Shown piece after piece: positions 39,139 through 48,763 of a stretch of DNA of 64,000 nt. The position numbers and the translations under genes were made by a program. The DNA lies in assembly GCA_947627615.1 (NCBI GenBank), contig CANQWS010000008.1, positions 1 to 64,000 of the forward strand, read 5' to 3'. Every line of letters starts with the position of its first letter. Within the stretch, counting starts at the first letter, position 1. The notes below the pieces were generated by a model. That model saw nothing but the letters and a program-made list of their open reading frames with translations, did not search any database and was not told where the DNA came from. This stretch comes from an uncultured Muribaculaceae bacterium. GTDB lineage: Bacteria; Bacteroidota; Bacteroidia; Bacteroidales; Muribaculaceae.

Positions 39139-40653
39139 ATGGACTCCAACGAAAAGAAAAGCAAACGCCCGCGCATCGGTCAGATACGCACAGCCTCTTC
39201 CGAATCGCCCGTTAACGCCACTGATTCTTCAGAAGCATCTTCCAACGATTATCAGCAACGTTCCTACCACTCCGACTATCAGGGCGGTTACAAGCCGAGA
39301 AACAACTACGGCAACCAGCGCCCCTATCAGCAGCGCCCCTACAACCAGGGCGGCTACAACCAGCGCCCGCGCTACAACGCTCCGGAAGGCAACGACACTG
39401 CCGCTGATTCCGAAGGACACACCTCTGATGCTTCTGCTGAAAACGGCGCCGAATCAAATCAGGGATATCGCCAGCACAACGGAGGTTACAATCAGGGATA
39501 TCGCCGCAACCAAGGATACAACAACCAGGGCTACAACCGCGACGGAGGATATAATAACAACCGTCAGGGCGGTTACAACAACAATAACCGTCAGGGTGGA
39601 TACAACAACAGCCGTCAGGGCGGTTACGGCAATCAGGGCTACAACCGCGACGGACAGAAAAACTTCGGAAACAACCGTCAGGGCGGTTACAACAACAATC
39701 GTCAGGGTGGATACAACAACAACCGTCAGGGCGGTTACAACAACAATAACCGTCAGGGTGGATACAATAACAACCGTCAGGGTGGATACAACAACAATAA
39801 CCGTCAGGGCGGATACGGCAACAACCGCCAGGGCAAGAACCTGCGCCAGAACCAGTACGGTATGCCTCAGGGAGGCAAGAGCTTCGTGCCGCGTCCCAAG
39901 CGCATAGAGTACGAACAGTCCATCCCCTCGCCCGACGAGCAGATCCGTCTGAACAAATTCATGGCCAACGCCGGTCTGTGCTCACGCCGTGAAGCCGACG
40001 AATACATCCAGCAGGGTCTGGTCAAGGTCAACGGAGTGGTTGTGACCGAACTTGGAACCAAAATATCCCACGCCGACACCGTTGAATACAACGGCAAGCC
40101 CGTGGCTCTGGAGCGCAAATGCTACATCCTGCTCAACAAGCCGAAAGACTGCGTGACCACTTCCGATGACCCCAACGGCCGCACCACCGTCATGGACCTC
40201 ATCAAAGGCGCATGCGAGGAAAGAGTCTACCCCGTGGGACGTCTGGACCGCAACACCACCGGCGTGCTTCTCCTTACCAACGACGGCGACCTTGCCTCGA
40301 AACTGACTCACCCGAAATACGTGAAGAAAAAAATCTATCACGTGTGGACAGACAAGGACATTACCGAGGACGACATGCAGCACATCGCCGACGGCATAGA
40401 GCTTGACGACGGACCCATCCACGCCGATGCCATAAGCTACGCCACCGACACCGACCGCAATCAGGCCGGAATAGAGATTCACTCCGGACGCAACCGCATC
40501 GTGCGCCGAATTTTCGAAAGCCTCGGCTACCACGTGACCAAACTTGACCGCGTGTACTTCGCCGGACTCACAAAGAAGAACCTGCCCAGAGGACGTTGGC
40601 GCTACCTTACTCAGGACGAAGTCAACTTCCTGAAAATGGGCTCATTTGAATAA
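39139..40653 (+). CDS. RsuA/RluB-family pseudouridine synthase with a long Asn/Gly/Arg/Tyr repeat domain
   Basis: 504 residues. Residues about 1-250 are low complexity, rich in Asn, Gly, Arg, Gln and Tyr, with nine RQGGY units. An S4 RNA-binding domain follows (about 268-315: [20 protein letters not shown]), then the RsuA/RluB catalytic domain with the Asp in [18 protein letters not shown] (Asp370) and [19 protein letters not shown]. It converts a uridine of rRNA (probably 23S, by likeness to RluB) to pseudouridine. The N-terminal half is likely disordered and RNA-binding. Its 180-base leader is unusually long here. Confidence 0.93.
   Translation: MDSNEKKSKRPRIGQIRTASSESPVNATDSSEASSNDYQQRSYHSDYQGGYKPRNNYGNQRPYQQRPYNQGGYNQRPRYNAPEGNDTAADSEGHTSDASAENGAESNQGYRQHNGGYNQGYRRNQGYNNQGYNRDGGYNNNRQGGYNNNNRQGGYNNSRQGGYGNQGYNRDGQKNFGNNRQGGYNNNRQGGYNNNRQGGYNNNNRQGGYNNNRQGGYNNNNRQGGYGNNRQGKNLRQNQYGMPQGGKSFVPRPKRIEYEQSIPSPDEQIRLNKFMANAGLCSRREADEYIQQGLVKVNGVVVTELGTKISHADTVEYNGKPVALERKCYILLNKPKDCVTTSDDPNGRTTVMDLIKGACEERVYPVGRLDRNTTGVLLLTNDGDLASKLTHPKYVKKKIYHVWTDKDITEDDMQHIADGIELDDGPIHADAISYATDTDRNQAGIEIHSGRNRIVRRIFESLGYHVTKLDRVYFAGLTKKNLPRGRWRYLTQDEVNFLKMGSFE
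39464..39840 (+). repeat. Tandem repeats encoding RQGGYNN units
   Basis: Within the pseudouridine synthase gene, units of about 24-27 bases of the form AACAACCGTCAGGGCGGTTAC recur, encoding nine RQGG and one RQGK. Variants differ by one added Asn codon and by synonymous changes, so unit number may vary between strains. Confidence 0.85.
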
Positions 40654-40712
40654 CAATCATAGTGATTTTAATCCACCGACCAGTCAAGGAACTCTTAATT
40701 CTGTCACCAGAT

Positions 40713-42101
40713 ATGAAAAGAACCAAAATAACCGACATATTCTCGCCTGAACTCATCGGCTCGGAAGTGAGCGTGATGGGTTGGGTGAGGACCCGCCGCG
40801 GAAACAAACACGTGCAGTTTGTGGCGCTCAACGACGGCTCCACAATCAAGAACATCCAGATTGTGTTCGACCTCGAGAAATTCTCTGACGACGACCTGCG
40901 CAACATCACCACCGGCTCCAGCCTCCATGTAACAGGCAAGCTCGTGGAGTCAATGGGCAAGGGACAGTCCGTGGAAATCCAGGCCGACAGCTTCGAGGTT
41001 TTCGGTGTTGCCGACCCCGAGAAATATCCCCTTCAGAAAAAGGGCCACACTCTGGAATTCCTGCGCGAGATAGCCCACCTGCGCCCGCGCACCAACACCT
41101 TCGGAGCAATCCTGCGCGTTCGCTCCACCCTGGCCTTCGCAATCCACAAGTTCTTCAATGAACGCGGATTCTTCTACCTCAACACCCCGCTCATCACGGC
41201 AAGTGACTGCGAAGGTGCCGGAGCGATGTTCCAGGTAACCACACTTGACCTCAACAATCTTCCCAAGACCGAGGACGGCAAGGTGGATTTCTCGGCCGAT
41301 TTCTTCGGAAAACCTACGGCGCTCACCGTCAGCGGACAGCTTGAAGGCGAGCTCGGAGCCACCGCGCTCGGAGCCATCTACACCTTCGGTCCCACCTTCC
41401 GCGCCGAGAACTCCAACACACCCCGCCACCTCTCGGAATTCTGGATGATCGAGCCGGAAATGGCTTTCTATGACATCACCGACAACATGGACCTCGCCGA
41501 GGATTTCATAAAATTCTGCATCAACTATGCGCTGGAACACTGCATGGACGATCTGGAATTCCTCGCCAACATGTACGACGCCGATCTCATCAACCGTCTG
41601 CGCCACGTTGTGGAAGAAAAATTCGTGCGCCTCACCTACACCGAGGGCGTGAAAATCCTCGAGGAATCCGGCCACAAATTTGAATTCCCCGTCTACTGGG
41701 GTGCCGACCTCCAGAGCGAGCATGAACGTTTCCTCGTGGAGAAGCACTTCAAGCGTCCTGTGATTCTCACTGACTATCCCAAGGAAATCAAAGCCTTCTA
41801 CATGAAGCAGAATCCCGACGGAAAAACCGTGCGCGCCATGGACGTCCTCTTCCCCAAAATCGGCGAAATCATCGGCGGCTCGGAGCGCGAGGCCGACTAT
41901 GACAAACTCTACAACCGCATCGAGGAACTCGGCATTCCGATGAAGGACATGTGGTGGTATCTCGATACCCGCCGCTTCGGCTCCGTGCCTCATTCCGGCT
42001 TCGGACTCGGTTTCGAGCGTCTGGTACTGTTTGTCACCGGCATGACCAACATCCGCGACGTGATTCCGTTCCCCCGCACCCCCAACAACGCTGAATTCTA
42101 A
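40713..42101 (+). CDS. asnS: Asparagine-tRNA ligase
   Basis: Class IIb aminoacyl-tRNA synthetase that charges tRNA-Asn. 462 residues from the ATG at 40713: OB-fold anticodon domain (about 15-110, [20 protein letters not shown]), then the catalytic core with motif 2 [20 protein letters not shown] and motif 3 [19 protein letters not shown] 51 bases upstream is in frame but adds no family sequence. It follows the pseudouridine synthase by 59 bases. Confidence 0.97.
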   Translation: MKRTKITDIFSPELIGSEVSVMGWVRTRRGNKHVQFVALNDGSTIKNIQIVFDLEKFSDDDLRNITTGSSLHVTGKLVESMGKGQSVEIQADSFEVFGVADPEKYPLQKKGHTLEFLREIAHLRPRTNTFGAILRVRSTLAFAIHKFFNERGFFYLNTPLITASDCEGAGAMFQVTTLDLNNLPKTEDGKVDFSADFFGKPTALTVSGQLEGELGATALGAIYTFGPTFRAENSNTPRHLSEFWMIEPEMAFYDITDNMDLAEDFIKFCINYALEHCMDDLEFLANMYDADLINRLRHVVEEKFVRLTYTEGVKILEESGHKFEFPVYWGADLQSEHERFLVEKHFKRPVILTDYPKEIKAFYMKQNPDGKTVRAMDVLFPKIGEIIGGSEREADYDKLYNRIEELGIPMKDMWWYLDTRRFGSVPHSGFGLGFERLVLFVTGMTNIRDVIPFPRTPNNAEF

Positions 42102-42124
42102 ATTCCCACCCCCGCATATTCCCG

Positions 42125-42152
42125 GCCGCCGGAGCAACAAAGCCCCGGCGGC
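42125..42152 (+). terminator. Weak terminator hairpin after asnS
   Basis: GCCGCCGG (42125-42132) pairs with CCGGCGGC (42145-42152). No T-run follows, so it may only slow transcription into gmd. Confidence 0.4.
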
Positions 42153-42173
42153 TGTCACATGCCGCCTCACATT

Positions 42174-43265
42174 ATGAAAAAAGCACTTATCACAGGCATT
42201 ACCGGCCAGGACGGCAGCTTCCTCGCCGAACTGCTCATTGAAAAAGGTTACGACGTACATGGCACCATCCGCCGCTCAAGCGTGGACTTCCGCGAACGCA
42301 TAGCCCATCTCGAAGGGCATGAAAGATTTCACCTCCACTATGCCGACCTGACCGATTCCATGTCCATCATCCAGGTACTCAACAAGGTGCGGCCCGACGA
42401 GGTGTACAACCTTGCCGCCCAGAGCCATGTACAGGTAAGTTTCGATTCGCCGGAATTCACATGCAACGTCGATGCCACGGGAGTGCTTCGCATACTGGAA
42501 GGCATTCGTCAGTGCGGTCTGGCCGACACCTGCCGCTTCTATCAGGCTTCGACCTCGGAACTCTACGGCAAGGTCGAGGCGGTGCCCCAGAACGAGGACA
42601 CGCCCTTCCACCCCTATTCGCCCTACGCCGTGGCAAAACTCTACGGATTCTGGATTGTGAAGGAGTACCGCGAGGCCTACAACATGTTCGCCTGCTCCGG
42701 CATTCTTTTCAACCACGAGAGCGAGCGCCGCGGAGAGACCTTCGTTACGCGCAAAATCACTCTGGCGGCCGCCAGAATCGCGCAGGGCAAGCAGGACAAG
42801 CTCTATCTGGGCAACCTGTCCAGCCTGCGTGACTGGGGCTATGCCCGCGATTACGTCGAATGCATGTGGCTGATTCTACAGCAGCCGGAGCCCGATGACT
42901 TCGTGATAGCCACAGGCGTGCAGCACACCGTGCGCGATTTCTGCCGTCTTGCATTCCGCCGCGTCGGCATCGAACTGCGCTTCGAGGGCGAGGGCGCTGA
43001 CGAAAAGGGAATTGACTCCCGCACGGGAAAGGTCCTGATAGAAGTCTCGCCCGATTTCTTCCGTCCCACCGATGTGGTGAATCTTCTTGGCGACCCCTCG
43101 AAAGCCCGCAGGGTGCTCGGATGGGATCCCGCCGAAAAGACATCCTTCGAACAGCTCGTGAACCTGATGGTGGATGCCGACATGGCCAAGGTGGCCGCCG
43201 AGAGGGCCGGTCAGGCCGTCCGCACCAATCTGGCCGAATATCTTGAGAAAGGAATAGTGAAATGA
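42174..43265 (+). CDS. gmd: GDP-mannose 4,6-dehydratase
   Basis: First step of GDP-L-fucose synthesis, giving GDP-4-keto-6-deoxymannose. 363 residues from ATG 42174: SDR NADP site [20 protein letters not shown], the substrate region [13 protein letters not shown], and the catalytic [13 protein letters not shown] (YxxxK). Full length. Its stop overlaps the fcl ATG by four bases (ATGA), so the two are translationally coupled. Confidence 0.97.
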   Translation: MKKALITGITGQDGSFLAELLIEKGYDVHGTIRRSSVDFRERIAHLEGHERFHLHYADLTDSMSIIQVLNKVRPDEVYNLAAQSHVQVSFDSPEFTCNVDATGVLRILEGIRQCGLADTCRFYQASTSELYGKVEAVPQNEDTPFHPYSPYAVAKLYGFWIVKEYREAYNMFACSGILFNHESERRGETFVTRKITLAAARIAQGKQDKLYLGNLSSLRDWGYARDYVECMWLILQQPEPDDFVIATGVQHTVRDFCRLAFRRVGIELRFEGEGADEKGIDSRTGKVLIEVSPDFFRPTDVVNLLGDPSKARRVLGWDPAEKTSFEQLVNLMVDADMAKVAAERAGQAVRTNLAEYLEKGIVK

Positions 43266-44206
43266 TGGAAAAGGATTCCAGAATCTATGTGGCCGGACAC
43301 CGCGGCATGGTCGGCTCGGCCATTGTCCGCGAACTGCGCCGGCAGGGCTACGAAAACATCGTTACCCGCACTCATGCCGAGCTTGATCTCATTGACCAGA
43401 AAGCGGTTGACGAGTTTTTCGCTTCCGAAAAGCCTGACTATGTGTTTCTTGCCGCCGCCAAGGTAGGCGGCATAGTGGCCAATCAGGAAGCGCTGGCCGA
43501 TTTCATGTATGACAACATGATGCTTGAGATGAACGTGATCCACGCCGCCTGGAAAAACGGCTGCCGGAAGCTGGAATTTCTCGGCTCGTCATGCATCTAT
43601 CCCCGAATGGCGCCTCAGCCCATGCCCGAGAGCTGCCTGCTGACGTCGGAACTGGAAAAAACCAACGAGGCCTACGCTCTGGCCAAAATTTCAGGCCTGA
43701 AATACTGCGAATTCCTCAACCGGCAGTATGGCACAGACTACATTTCCGTCATGCCCACGAACCTTTACGGGCCCAATGACAACTACCATCCCACCCACTC
43801 CCACGTGCTCCCTGCGCTCATACGGCGCTTTCACGAGGCGAAACAGCAGGGACTCGAGGAAGTGACATGCTGGGGCGACGGCTCGCCGCTGCGTGAATTC
43901 CTCTATGTCGACGATCTGGCCAATCTGTGCGTGTTCCTGATGAACAACTATTCCGGCAACGAGACAGTCAACGCCGGTACTGGCCGCGAGATTTCAATCA
44001 AGGGGCTGACCGAGATGGTGGCTGAGATTGTGGGATACAAAGGCGCCATACTCTGGGACACATCCCGGCCCAACGGCACGCCGCGTAAACTTCTGGACGT
44101 CAGCAAGGCCAAGGCCCTCGGATGGACCTACCGCACGGAACTCCGCGACGGCATACGCATGGCCTACGATGATTTTCTGAACAACCCCGTGAGAGCGGAA
44201 CGCTAA
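43262..44206 (+). CDS. fcl: GDP-L-fucose synthase
   Basis: Epimerase-reductase that turns the product of Gmd into GDP-L-fucose. 314 residues: [22 protein letters not shown] site, [17 protein letters not shown], and [13 protein letters not shown] (YxxxK). GDP-fucose made here can feed surface glycans. It converges on the SecB-like gene with a 27-base gap and no clear terminator. A second ATG lies one codon downstream. Confidence 0.97.
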   Translation: MMEKDSRIYVAGHRGMVGSAIVRELRRQGYENIVTRTHAELDLIDQKAVDEFFASEKPDYVFLAAAKVGGIVANQEALADFMYDNMMLEMNVIHAAWKNGCRKLEFLGSSCIYPRMAPQPMPESCLLTSELEKTNEAYALAKISGLKYCEFLNRQYGTDYISVMPTNLYGPNDNYHPTHSHVLPALIRRFHEAKQQGLEEVTCWGDGSPLREFLYVDDLANLCVFLMNNYSGNETVNAGTGREISIKGLTEMVAEIVGYKGAILWDTSRPNGTPRKLLDVSKAKALGWTYRTELRDGIRMAYDDFLNNPVRAER

Positions 44207-44233
44207 GACCCCGCCCCAGTAACTCTGTGGATG

Positions 44234-44689
44234 TCAAGCCGTGATTTCCACCGCGGTCTTCATTATAGGCTCCATCAGCTCGTTGATATTGTAGATGGGC
44301 AGCGGGAAATGCGAGAGGAAAGTGTTGGCCGTGCGCAGCGAAATCATCCCTCTCATGGCGCCAAGCGCCACTCCGAGCATCAGACGCACAAGCTCGGTGT
44401 CAACCACCAGTTCCTCCACCGACACCTCGGCATCCGGGCCCAGCAGCTCGAATTCGCTGTTGACCACGTAATCGAGCAGTCGCCGGTTCATCTGGTTCCG
44501 GAAAGTGGTGTAACGCGCCGTCAGACGCAGGCTCACCAGACGGCGCCCGGCCCGGTACGAAAAATCGGATGTAAGACTCACGTCAACGGGCGTAGCCTCG
44601 TAACGCATCAGTTCCCAACGGTAAAAATGAGTGCGCATGCTATCCTCTTCGATTCGCAGCAGCTTTATGTCAAGTTCGGTTGCTTTCAT
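44234..44689 (-). CDS. SecB-like small protein
   Basis: 151 residues from the ATG at 44689 (a TTG three codons upstream is less likely). An alternating strand pattern fills residues 1-110, then a helix VRLMLGVALGAMRGMISLRT followed by FLSHFPLPIYNINELM. The helix plus F-P-x-x-N end resembles the C-terminal part of the export chaperone SecB and its relatives. No signal peptide, so cytoplasmic. It lies 13 bases behind the channel-like gene and is probably cotranscribed. Function uncertain. Confidence 0.55.
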   Translation of the reverse strand: MKATELDIKLLRIEEDSMRTHFYRWELMRYEATPVDVSLTSDFSYRAGRRLVSLRLTARYTTFRNQMNRRLLDYVVNSEFELLGPDAEVSVEELVVDTELVRLMLGVALGAMRGMISLRTANTFLSHFPLPIYNINELMEPIMKTAVEITA

Positions 44690-44711
44690 ATCCAACAAAC
44701 AGCGGATATGA

Positions 44712-45416
44712 CTATTTTGTTCCGGCCGCCGGCGCCGAATCGCGTTGCAGCTTGCCGCGCACGGCGTTAGCTATGACAACTGTAAAGAGAGGGAACATCA
44801 CGGTGCCCATCGTCGGCAGCACCGCGCAGACCACCTTGCCTATCACCGTAACGGGATAGATGTCGCACCCCACGGTCGACGCCACGGAAAAGGCCCACCA
44901 CAGCGCGGTCCAGTAATTCGTGACTGCCGGATTGTGGATATGTTCCACCTCGAAAAACAACAGGCTGCCGCAATAGATGAACGCCAGAAGAATCACCACG
45001 TAGGAAGCGAAGATATTCGTCAGCCTGTTCCTGGAGATATAACCCACCACTATCGACATGGCGAGCGCTCCCCGGGCAAGAGGTATGAAACGCAGAAAAT
45101 AGAGCGGCTCCACCCCCAGAGGGATGTCAAGACCGGCTATGATGTTGAGGTATGGCACCGACAGCAACAGAAACAGCAGGCGACGCCTTATGTACTTGCC
45201 GCGATGGTCTGACAGATAGAGCTCTATGAAAAAATCGGCGATGAAAACATAGCACACCCACAGCTGGAATGTCATGTAGCCGCGGTCCGAGAAAAACTCC
45301 ACTCCCCTCAGCCCCAGCCATGACAGGTAGACGATGAGCGCGACGGAAAGCAGGAGTATCAGTGCGTTCAGACAATTGTAGACGATCTGCTTATGTGTTT
45401 TCAGAAACGGCGTCAT
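44712..45416 (-). CDS. Voltage-gated-like ion channel family membrane protein with altered pore filter
   Basis: 234 residues with about six membrane segments: IVYNCLNALILLLSVALIVY, YMTFQLWVCYVFIADFFIEL, a basic HRGKYIRRRL loop, LLFLLLSVPYLNII, and a pore domain after NYWTALWWAFSVAS. The filter reads TVGCDIYPVT at residues 181-190, where K+ channels have TVGYGD: Tyr-Gly is replaced by a single Cys. The inner helix PTMGTVMFPLFTVVIANAV follows. It may be a channel of different selectivity. Related Bacteroidales proteins are annotated as ion transporters. Confidence 0.75.
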   Translation of the reverse strand: MTPFLKTHKQIVYNCLNALILLLSVALIVYLSWLGLRGVEFFSDRGYMTFQLWVCYVFIADFFIELYLSDHRGKYIRRRLLFLLLSVPYLNIIAGLDIPLGVEPLYFLRFIPLARGALAMSIVVGYISRNRLTNIFASYVVILLAFIYCGSLLFFEVEHIHNPAVTNYWTALWWAFSVASTVGCDIYPVTVIGKVVCAVLPTMGTVMFPLFTVVIANAVRGKLQRDSAPAAGTK

Positions 45417-45521
45417 ATCTTCGGGTGTCTCATAAAACCATAACGAGGACCGTGCCCAAAGAGTTTTTATGCGGGCAATAATCTGTGCGCCGTGGCGTTA
45501 ATTATACATTGAAACGATTAA

Positions 45522-46268
45522 ATGAAGTATTCTCGTACCATATTTCTTGCAGTTCTCACGCTGATAGCGGCTGCCGCGGGCTCTTTTCAGCTTTCGGCAC
45601 GGCGCCTCAATGACAAACTGCTCAACCGTCCGTATGCCGACCTCCGTCCATGGCATCTCGGTTTCTCCGTCGGAGTCCACACTCAGGACGTCAGTTTCAC
45701 CCATAACGGACTGACCACACCTGACGGACACAACTGGTATATGGAACAGCCGTCGTTCTCGCCCGGTTTCTGCGTCAACGGCCTCATAGATTTCAGACTG
45801 AGCCAGTATTTCAGCGTCAGGTTCACCCCCGGAATGTACTTCGGCAACCGCGACATTACGATTCTCGACGTCAACACGGCCGACAGCGAATCACCCCAGC
45901 GCATGCGCCAGAACATAAAATCCACCTACATCGTGGCCCCGATAGACCTGAAATTCGCCGGCCAGAGGTACCGCAACTGCCGCCCCTACCTGACGGGAGG
46001 CGTAATGCCCACGTTCGATGTGAGCCGCAAGCAGGGCGATTATCTCAGGTTCAAGTCTACCGACCTGTATCTCACCGTAGGTCTCGGTTTCGATTTCTAT
46101 CTCCCCTACTTCAAACTTAATCCCGAAGTGAAATTCTGCTTCGGACTGACGGACATGCTCGACCACAAACGTTCCGACCTGGCCGACGATCCTGACCGCT
46201 ACCAGATAACCCAGTCTCTGTCCAAGGCACGCTCCAGCATGGTAGTGCTAACGTTTTATTTCGAATAA
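45522..46268 (+). CDS. porT: PorT-family outer-membrane protein of the type IX secretion system
   Basis: 248 residues with signal peptide (YSRTIFLAVLTLIAAAAGSF). The mature part is a PorT-like beta-barrel: LGFSVGVHTQDVSFTHNG, YFSVRFTPGMYFGNRDI, YIVAPIDLKFAGQRYRN, PYLTGGVMPTFDVS, and a terminal VVLTFYFE. PorT (SprT) is required for type IX secretion. It begins the secretion operon; the gap to porP is 5 bases. The 105-base upstream region has no perfect -7 box (nearest TATACATTG). Confidence 0.88.
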   Translation: MKYSRTIFLAVLTLIAAAAGSFQLSARRLNDKLLNRPYADLRPWHLGFSVGVHTQDVSFTHNGLTTPDGHNWYMEQPSFSPGFCVNGLIDFRLSQYFSVRFTPGMYFGNRDITILDVNTADSESPQRMRQNIKSTYIVAPIDLKFAGQRYRNCRPYLTGGVMPTFDVSRKQGDYLRFKSTDLYLTVGLGFDFYLPYFKLNPEVKFCFGLTDMLDHKRSDLADDPDRYQITQSLSKARSSMVVLTFYFE

Positions 46269-46273
46269 CCGCA

Positions 46274-47296
46274 ATGCGCCTGTTACGGATACTCTCAGCC
46301 CTCCAGATAATCATAGCCGCCGTGGCGATGCCGTGCCTTACGTCCGCGCAGACCGACCCGCAGCTGACACAATACTTCAATGTGCCCTCGTTCTACAATC
46401 CCGCCGCAATCGGCATGACCGACATGATCAGGCTGCGGCTTGGCTCACGCCTTCAGTGGGTGGGCATCGACAACGCCCCAAAAGCCATTCTGGCCACCGC
46501 CGACATGCCCTTCCGCATAGCGAAAAAGAGATTTGCCGTGGGGCTGACACTGAACCAGAACTCCGAGGGCCTTTTCCGCAACATTTCGGTCAATCTTCAG
46601 GGCGGATACAAGTTCAGATTATTCAAGGGCGAAATGACGGCCGGTTTTCAGCTCGGATTCGCCAACGAGGTGTTCCGCGGCTCCAAGGTGTTCATCCCTG
46701 ACGGCGACGATTTCCACGAACCTACCGACGAGGCCATCCCCCGCACCGACGTCTCCGGCAACGCCTTCGACCTCGGACTGGGAGCGTTTTATTCCCACAA
46801 GTATTTCTGGGCCGGCATATCCGGCACCCACCTCACCTCGCCCACCATCACTCTGTCCGACGACAATCCCACATCGACCGGCGGAGGCGGCGAGGGTTCG
46901 GAAGGTTCAGTCAATAACGGACAATATGAAATTCAGCTGCGAAGAACCCTCTATTTCATGGCAGGTGGCAATATTCCAATCAAAAATACGTTATTTGAAG
47001 TGATGCCGTCCCTGATGGTCAAATCGGACTTTGACTTCACCCGGGCCGAGCTTTCAGGCAGGGTACGTTACCGAAAGCTTTTCACTTTCGGACTCGGATA
47101 CCGCCATGACGATGCCGTGACCGCCATGCTTGCCGCCGAATACAAAGGCTTTTTCATAGGCTACAGCTTTGATTACCCCACGTCGGCCATATCCAAAGCC
47201 TCGAGCGGAAGCCACGAAATCATCGCCGGCTACAGCCTGAAACTCAATCTCTCTGACAAGAACAAAAACAAGCATAAGAGTATACGCATAATGTAA
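46274..47296 (+). CDS. porP: PorP/SprF-family type IX secretion outer-membrane protein
   Basis: 340 residues: signal peptide, then TDPQLTQYFNVPSFYNPAAI, the hallmark start of PorP/SprF barrels, and strands such as AVGLTLNQNSEGLFRN, LGAFYSHKYFWAGISGTHL, GLGYRHDDAVTAMLAAEYKG. It is an outer-membrane component associated with the PorK-PorN ring. A Gly/Ser-rich loop (TSTGGGGEGSEGS) lies about residue 200. Between porT and gldK with gaps of 5 and 2 bases. Confidence 0.92.
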   Translation: MRLLRILSALQIIIAAVAMPCLTSAQTDPQLTQYFNVPSFYNPAAIGMTDMIRLRLGSRLQWVGIDNAPKAILATADMPFRIAKKRFAVGLTLNQNSEGLFRNISVNLQGGYKFRLFKGEMTAGFQLGFANEVFRGSKVFIPDGDDFHEPTDEAIPRTDVSGNAFDLGLGAFYSHKYFWAGISGTHLTSPTITLSDDNPTSTGGGGEGSEGSVNNGQYEIQLRRTLYFMAGGNIPIKNTLFEVMPSLMVKSDFDFTRAELSGRVRYRKLFTFGLGYRHDDAVTAMLAAEYKGFFIGYSFDYPTSAISKASSGSHEIIAGYSLKLNLSDKNKNKHKSIRIM

Positions 47297-47298
47297 AT

Positions 47299-48738
47299 AT
47301 GAAAAATCCTATCCTCTATCTGATATCCATATTCCTGGCCTTTGGCGTACTGTCATGCGCCTCAGGGCTCCGCAACGCATCCGGCGGCGAAGTCACAGGC
47401 ATAGGGGCCACCACGTGGGCCGAACCTACGCCCTACGGAATGGTCCTCGTGGACCGCGGCTCAATCAAAATGGGCCCTTCGGAAGCCGATTCGCTCTGGA
47501 ATCTGAGAGCCGACGCCAGAGGCATATCGGTTGATGCGTTCTGGATGGACGAGACCGAAGTGACAAACGGAAAATACAAACAGTTCGTATACTGGGTCCG
47601 TGACTCCATTATCCGCGAACGTCTCGCCGATCCCGCCTATGGAGGCAACGAGGAATTCAAAATCGAGGAAGACCGCGAAGGAAACCCCATCACTCCGAGA
47701 CTGAACTGGAGCAAACCGATTCCATGGCGCAACGCAAACGAGGATGAGGAACGCGCCATCCAGAGTCTCTACCGCACCAACCCCATCACGGGAGTCAGCG
47801 AACTGGACCCCGAGCAGCTCAATTACCGATACGAGACCTACAACCACACCGAGGCCGCCAAGCGCAAGCACCGCCTGAATCCGGCCCGGCGCGTCTACAA
47901 CACCGACCTGCCCGTCCCCACCGACGTACCGGTAATCTCAAAGGACACGGCCTACGTGGACGATAACGGCGAGATTGTACGCCGCACAATAACCCGCGGC
48001 CTGTCAAGCGACTATGACTTCGTCAACACCTACATTGTCAATGTCTACCCCGACACCACCGTATGGATCAACGACTTTGACAACGCCTACAACGAGCCTT
48101 ACGTCAGAATGTACTTCTCCAACGGAGGCTACAACGATTATCCCGTGGTGGGCGTAAGCTGGGAGCAGGCCAACGCCTTCTGCAACTGGCGCACCGATTT
48201 CCTGAAACGCTCGCTCGGGCGCGAAGGGGTTTATATTGAGCCTTACCGCCTCCCCACGGAGGCCGAATGGGAGTTCGCCGCACGCGCCGGAATCTCCGAA
48301 AACAAATATCCCTGGGAGGGCGACCTTCCGCTGACCGAGGAAAAAGGCTGTTTCTACGCCAACTTCAAGCCGCAGGAAGGAAATTACGTGCAGGACGGCC
48401 ATCTGATAACCTCGCGCGTCGGCACCTATTCGCCCAATGATTTCGGACTCTATGACATGGCCGGAAACGTGAGCGAATGGACCTCCACGGCATTCACCGA
48501 ATCGGTCAACAGACTGACATCCGACATGAATCCCGAGTACCGATACGACGCCGCCAAGGAGGACCCCTACAAGATGAAGCGTAAAATTGTGCGCGGCGGT
48601 TCGTGGAAGGACGTGGCCCACAACGTACGCTCCGACATCCGCATGTGGGAGTACCAGAACGAACAGCGTTCCTACATTGGTTTCCGCTGCGTCAGGACCC
48701 AGATCGGATTCGCCAAAGGCAACAAGCTAAAGAAATAA
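47299..48738 (+). CDS. gldK: Type IX secretion lipoprotein GldK/PorK
   Basis: 479 residues with a lipoprotein signal ending at LSC (Cys20). The formylglycine-generating-enzyme-like fold of GldK is visible: MVLVDRGSIKMGPSEADSLW, FWMDETEVTNGKYKQFVYWV, GVSWEQANAFCNWRT, YRLPTEAEWEFAARAG, YDMAGNVSEWTST, RKIVRGGSWKDVAHNVRSDI. With GldN it forms the periplasmic ring under the outer membrane. Full length. Confidence 0.97.
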   Translation: MKNPILYLISIFLAFGVLSCASGLRNASGGEVTGIGATTWAEPTPYGMVLVDRGSIKMGPSEADSLWNLRADARGISVDAFWMDETEVTNGKYKQFVYWVRDSIIRERLADPAYGGNEEFKIEEDREGNPITPRLNWSKPIPWRNANEDEERAIQSLYRTNPITGVSELDPEQLNYRYETYNHTEAAKRKHRLNPARRVYNTDLPVPTDVPVISKDTAYVDDNGEIVRRTITRGLSSDYDFVNTYIVNVYPDTTVWINDFDNAYNEPYVRMYFSNGGYNDYPVVGVSWEQANAFCNWRTDFLKRSLGREGVYIEPYRLPTEAEWEFAARAGISENKYPWEGDLPLTEEKGCFYANFKPQEGNYVQDGHLITSRVGTYSPNDFGLYDMAGNVSEWTSTAFTESVNRLTSDMNPEYRYDAAKEDPYKMKRKIVRGGSWKDVAHNVRSDIRMWEYQNEQRSYIGFRCVRTQIGFAKGNKLKK

Positions 48739-48763
48739 CAATCACATCATATTTTTCAACCCG

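Noticed and set aside
39464..39840. RQGGY-coding repeats considered as CRISPR or a frame-breaking tandem repeat
   Set aside because: The repeats stay in one open frame and have no spacers; they encode protein.
40950..42260. Long open frame on the minus strand opposite asnS
   Set aside because: It mirrors the codon pattern of asnS, has no recognisable domain and no promoter; a shadow of the real gene.
45417..45521. Promoter for the type IX secretion operon
   Set aside because: Only TATACATTG near 45503-45511 resembles a -7 box and no -33 element fits, so no promoter feature is claimed.
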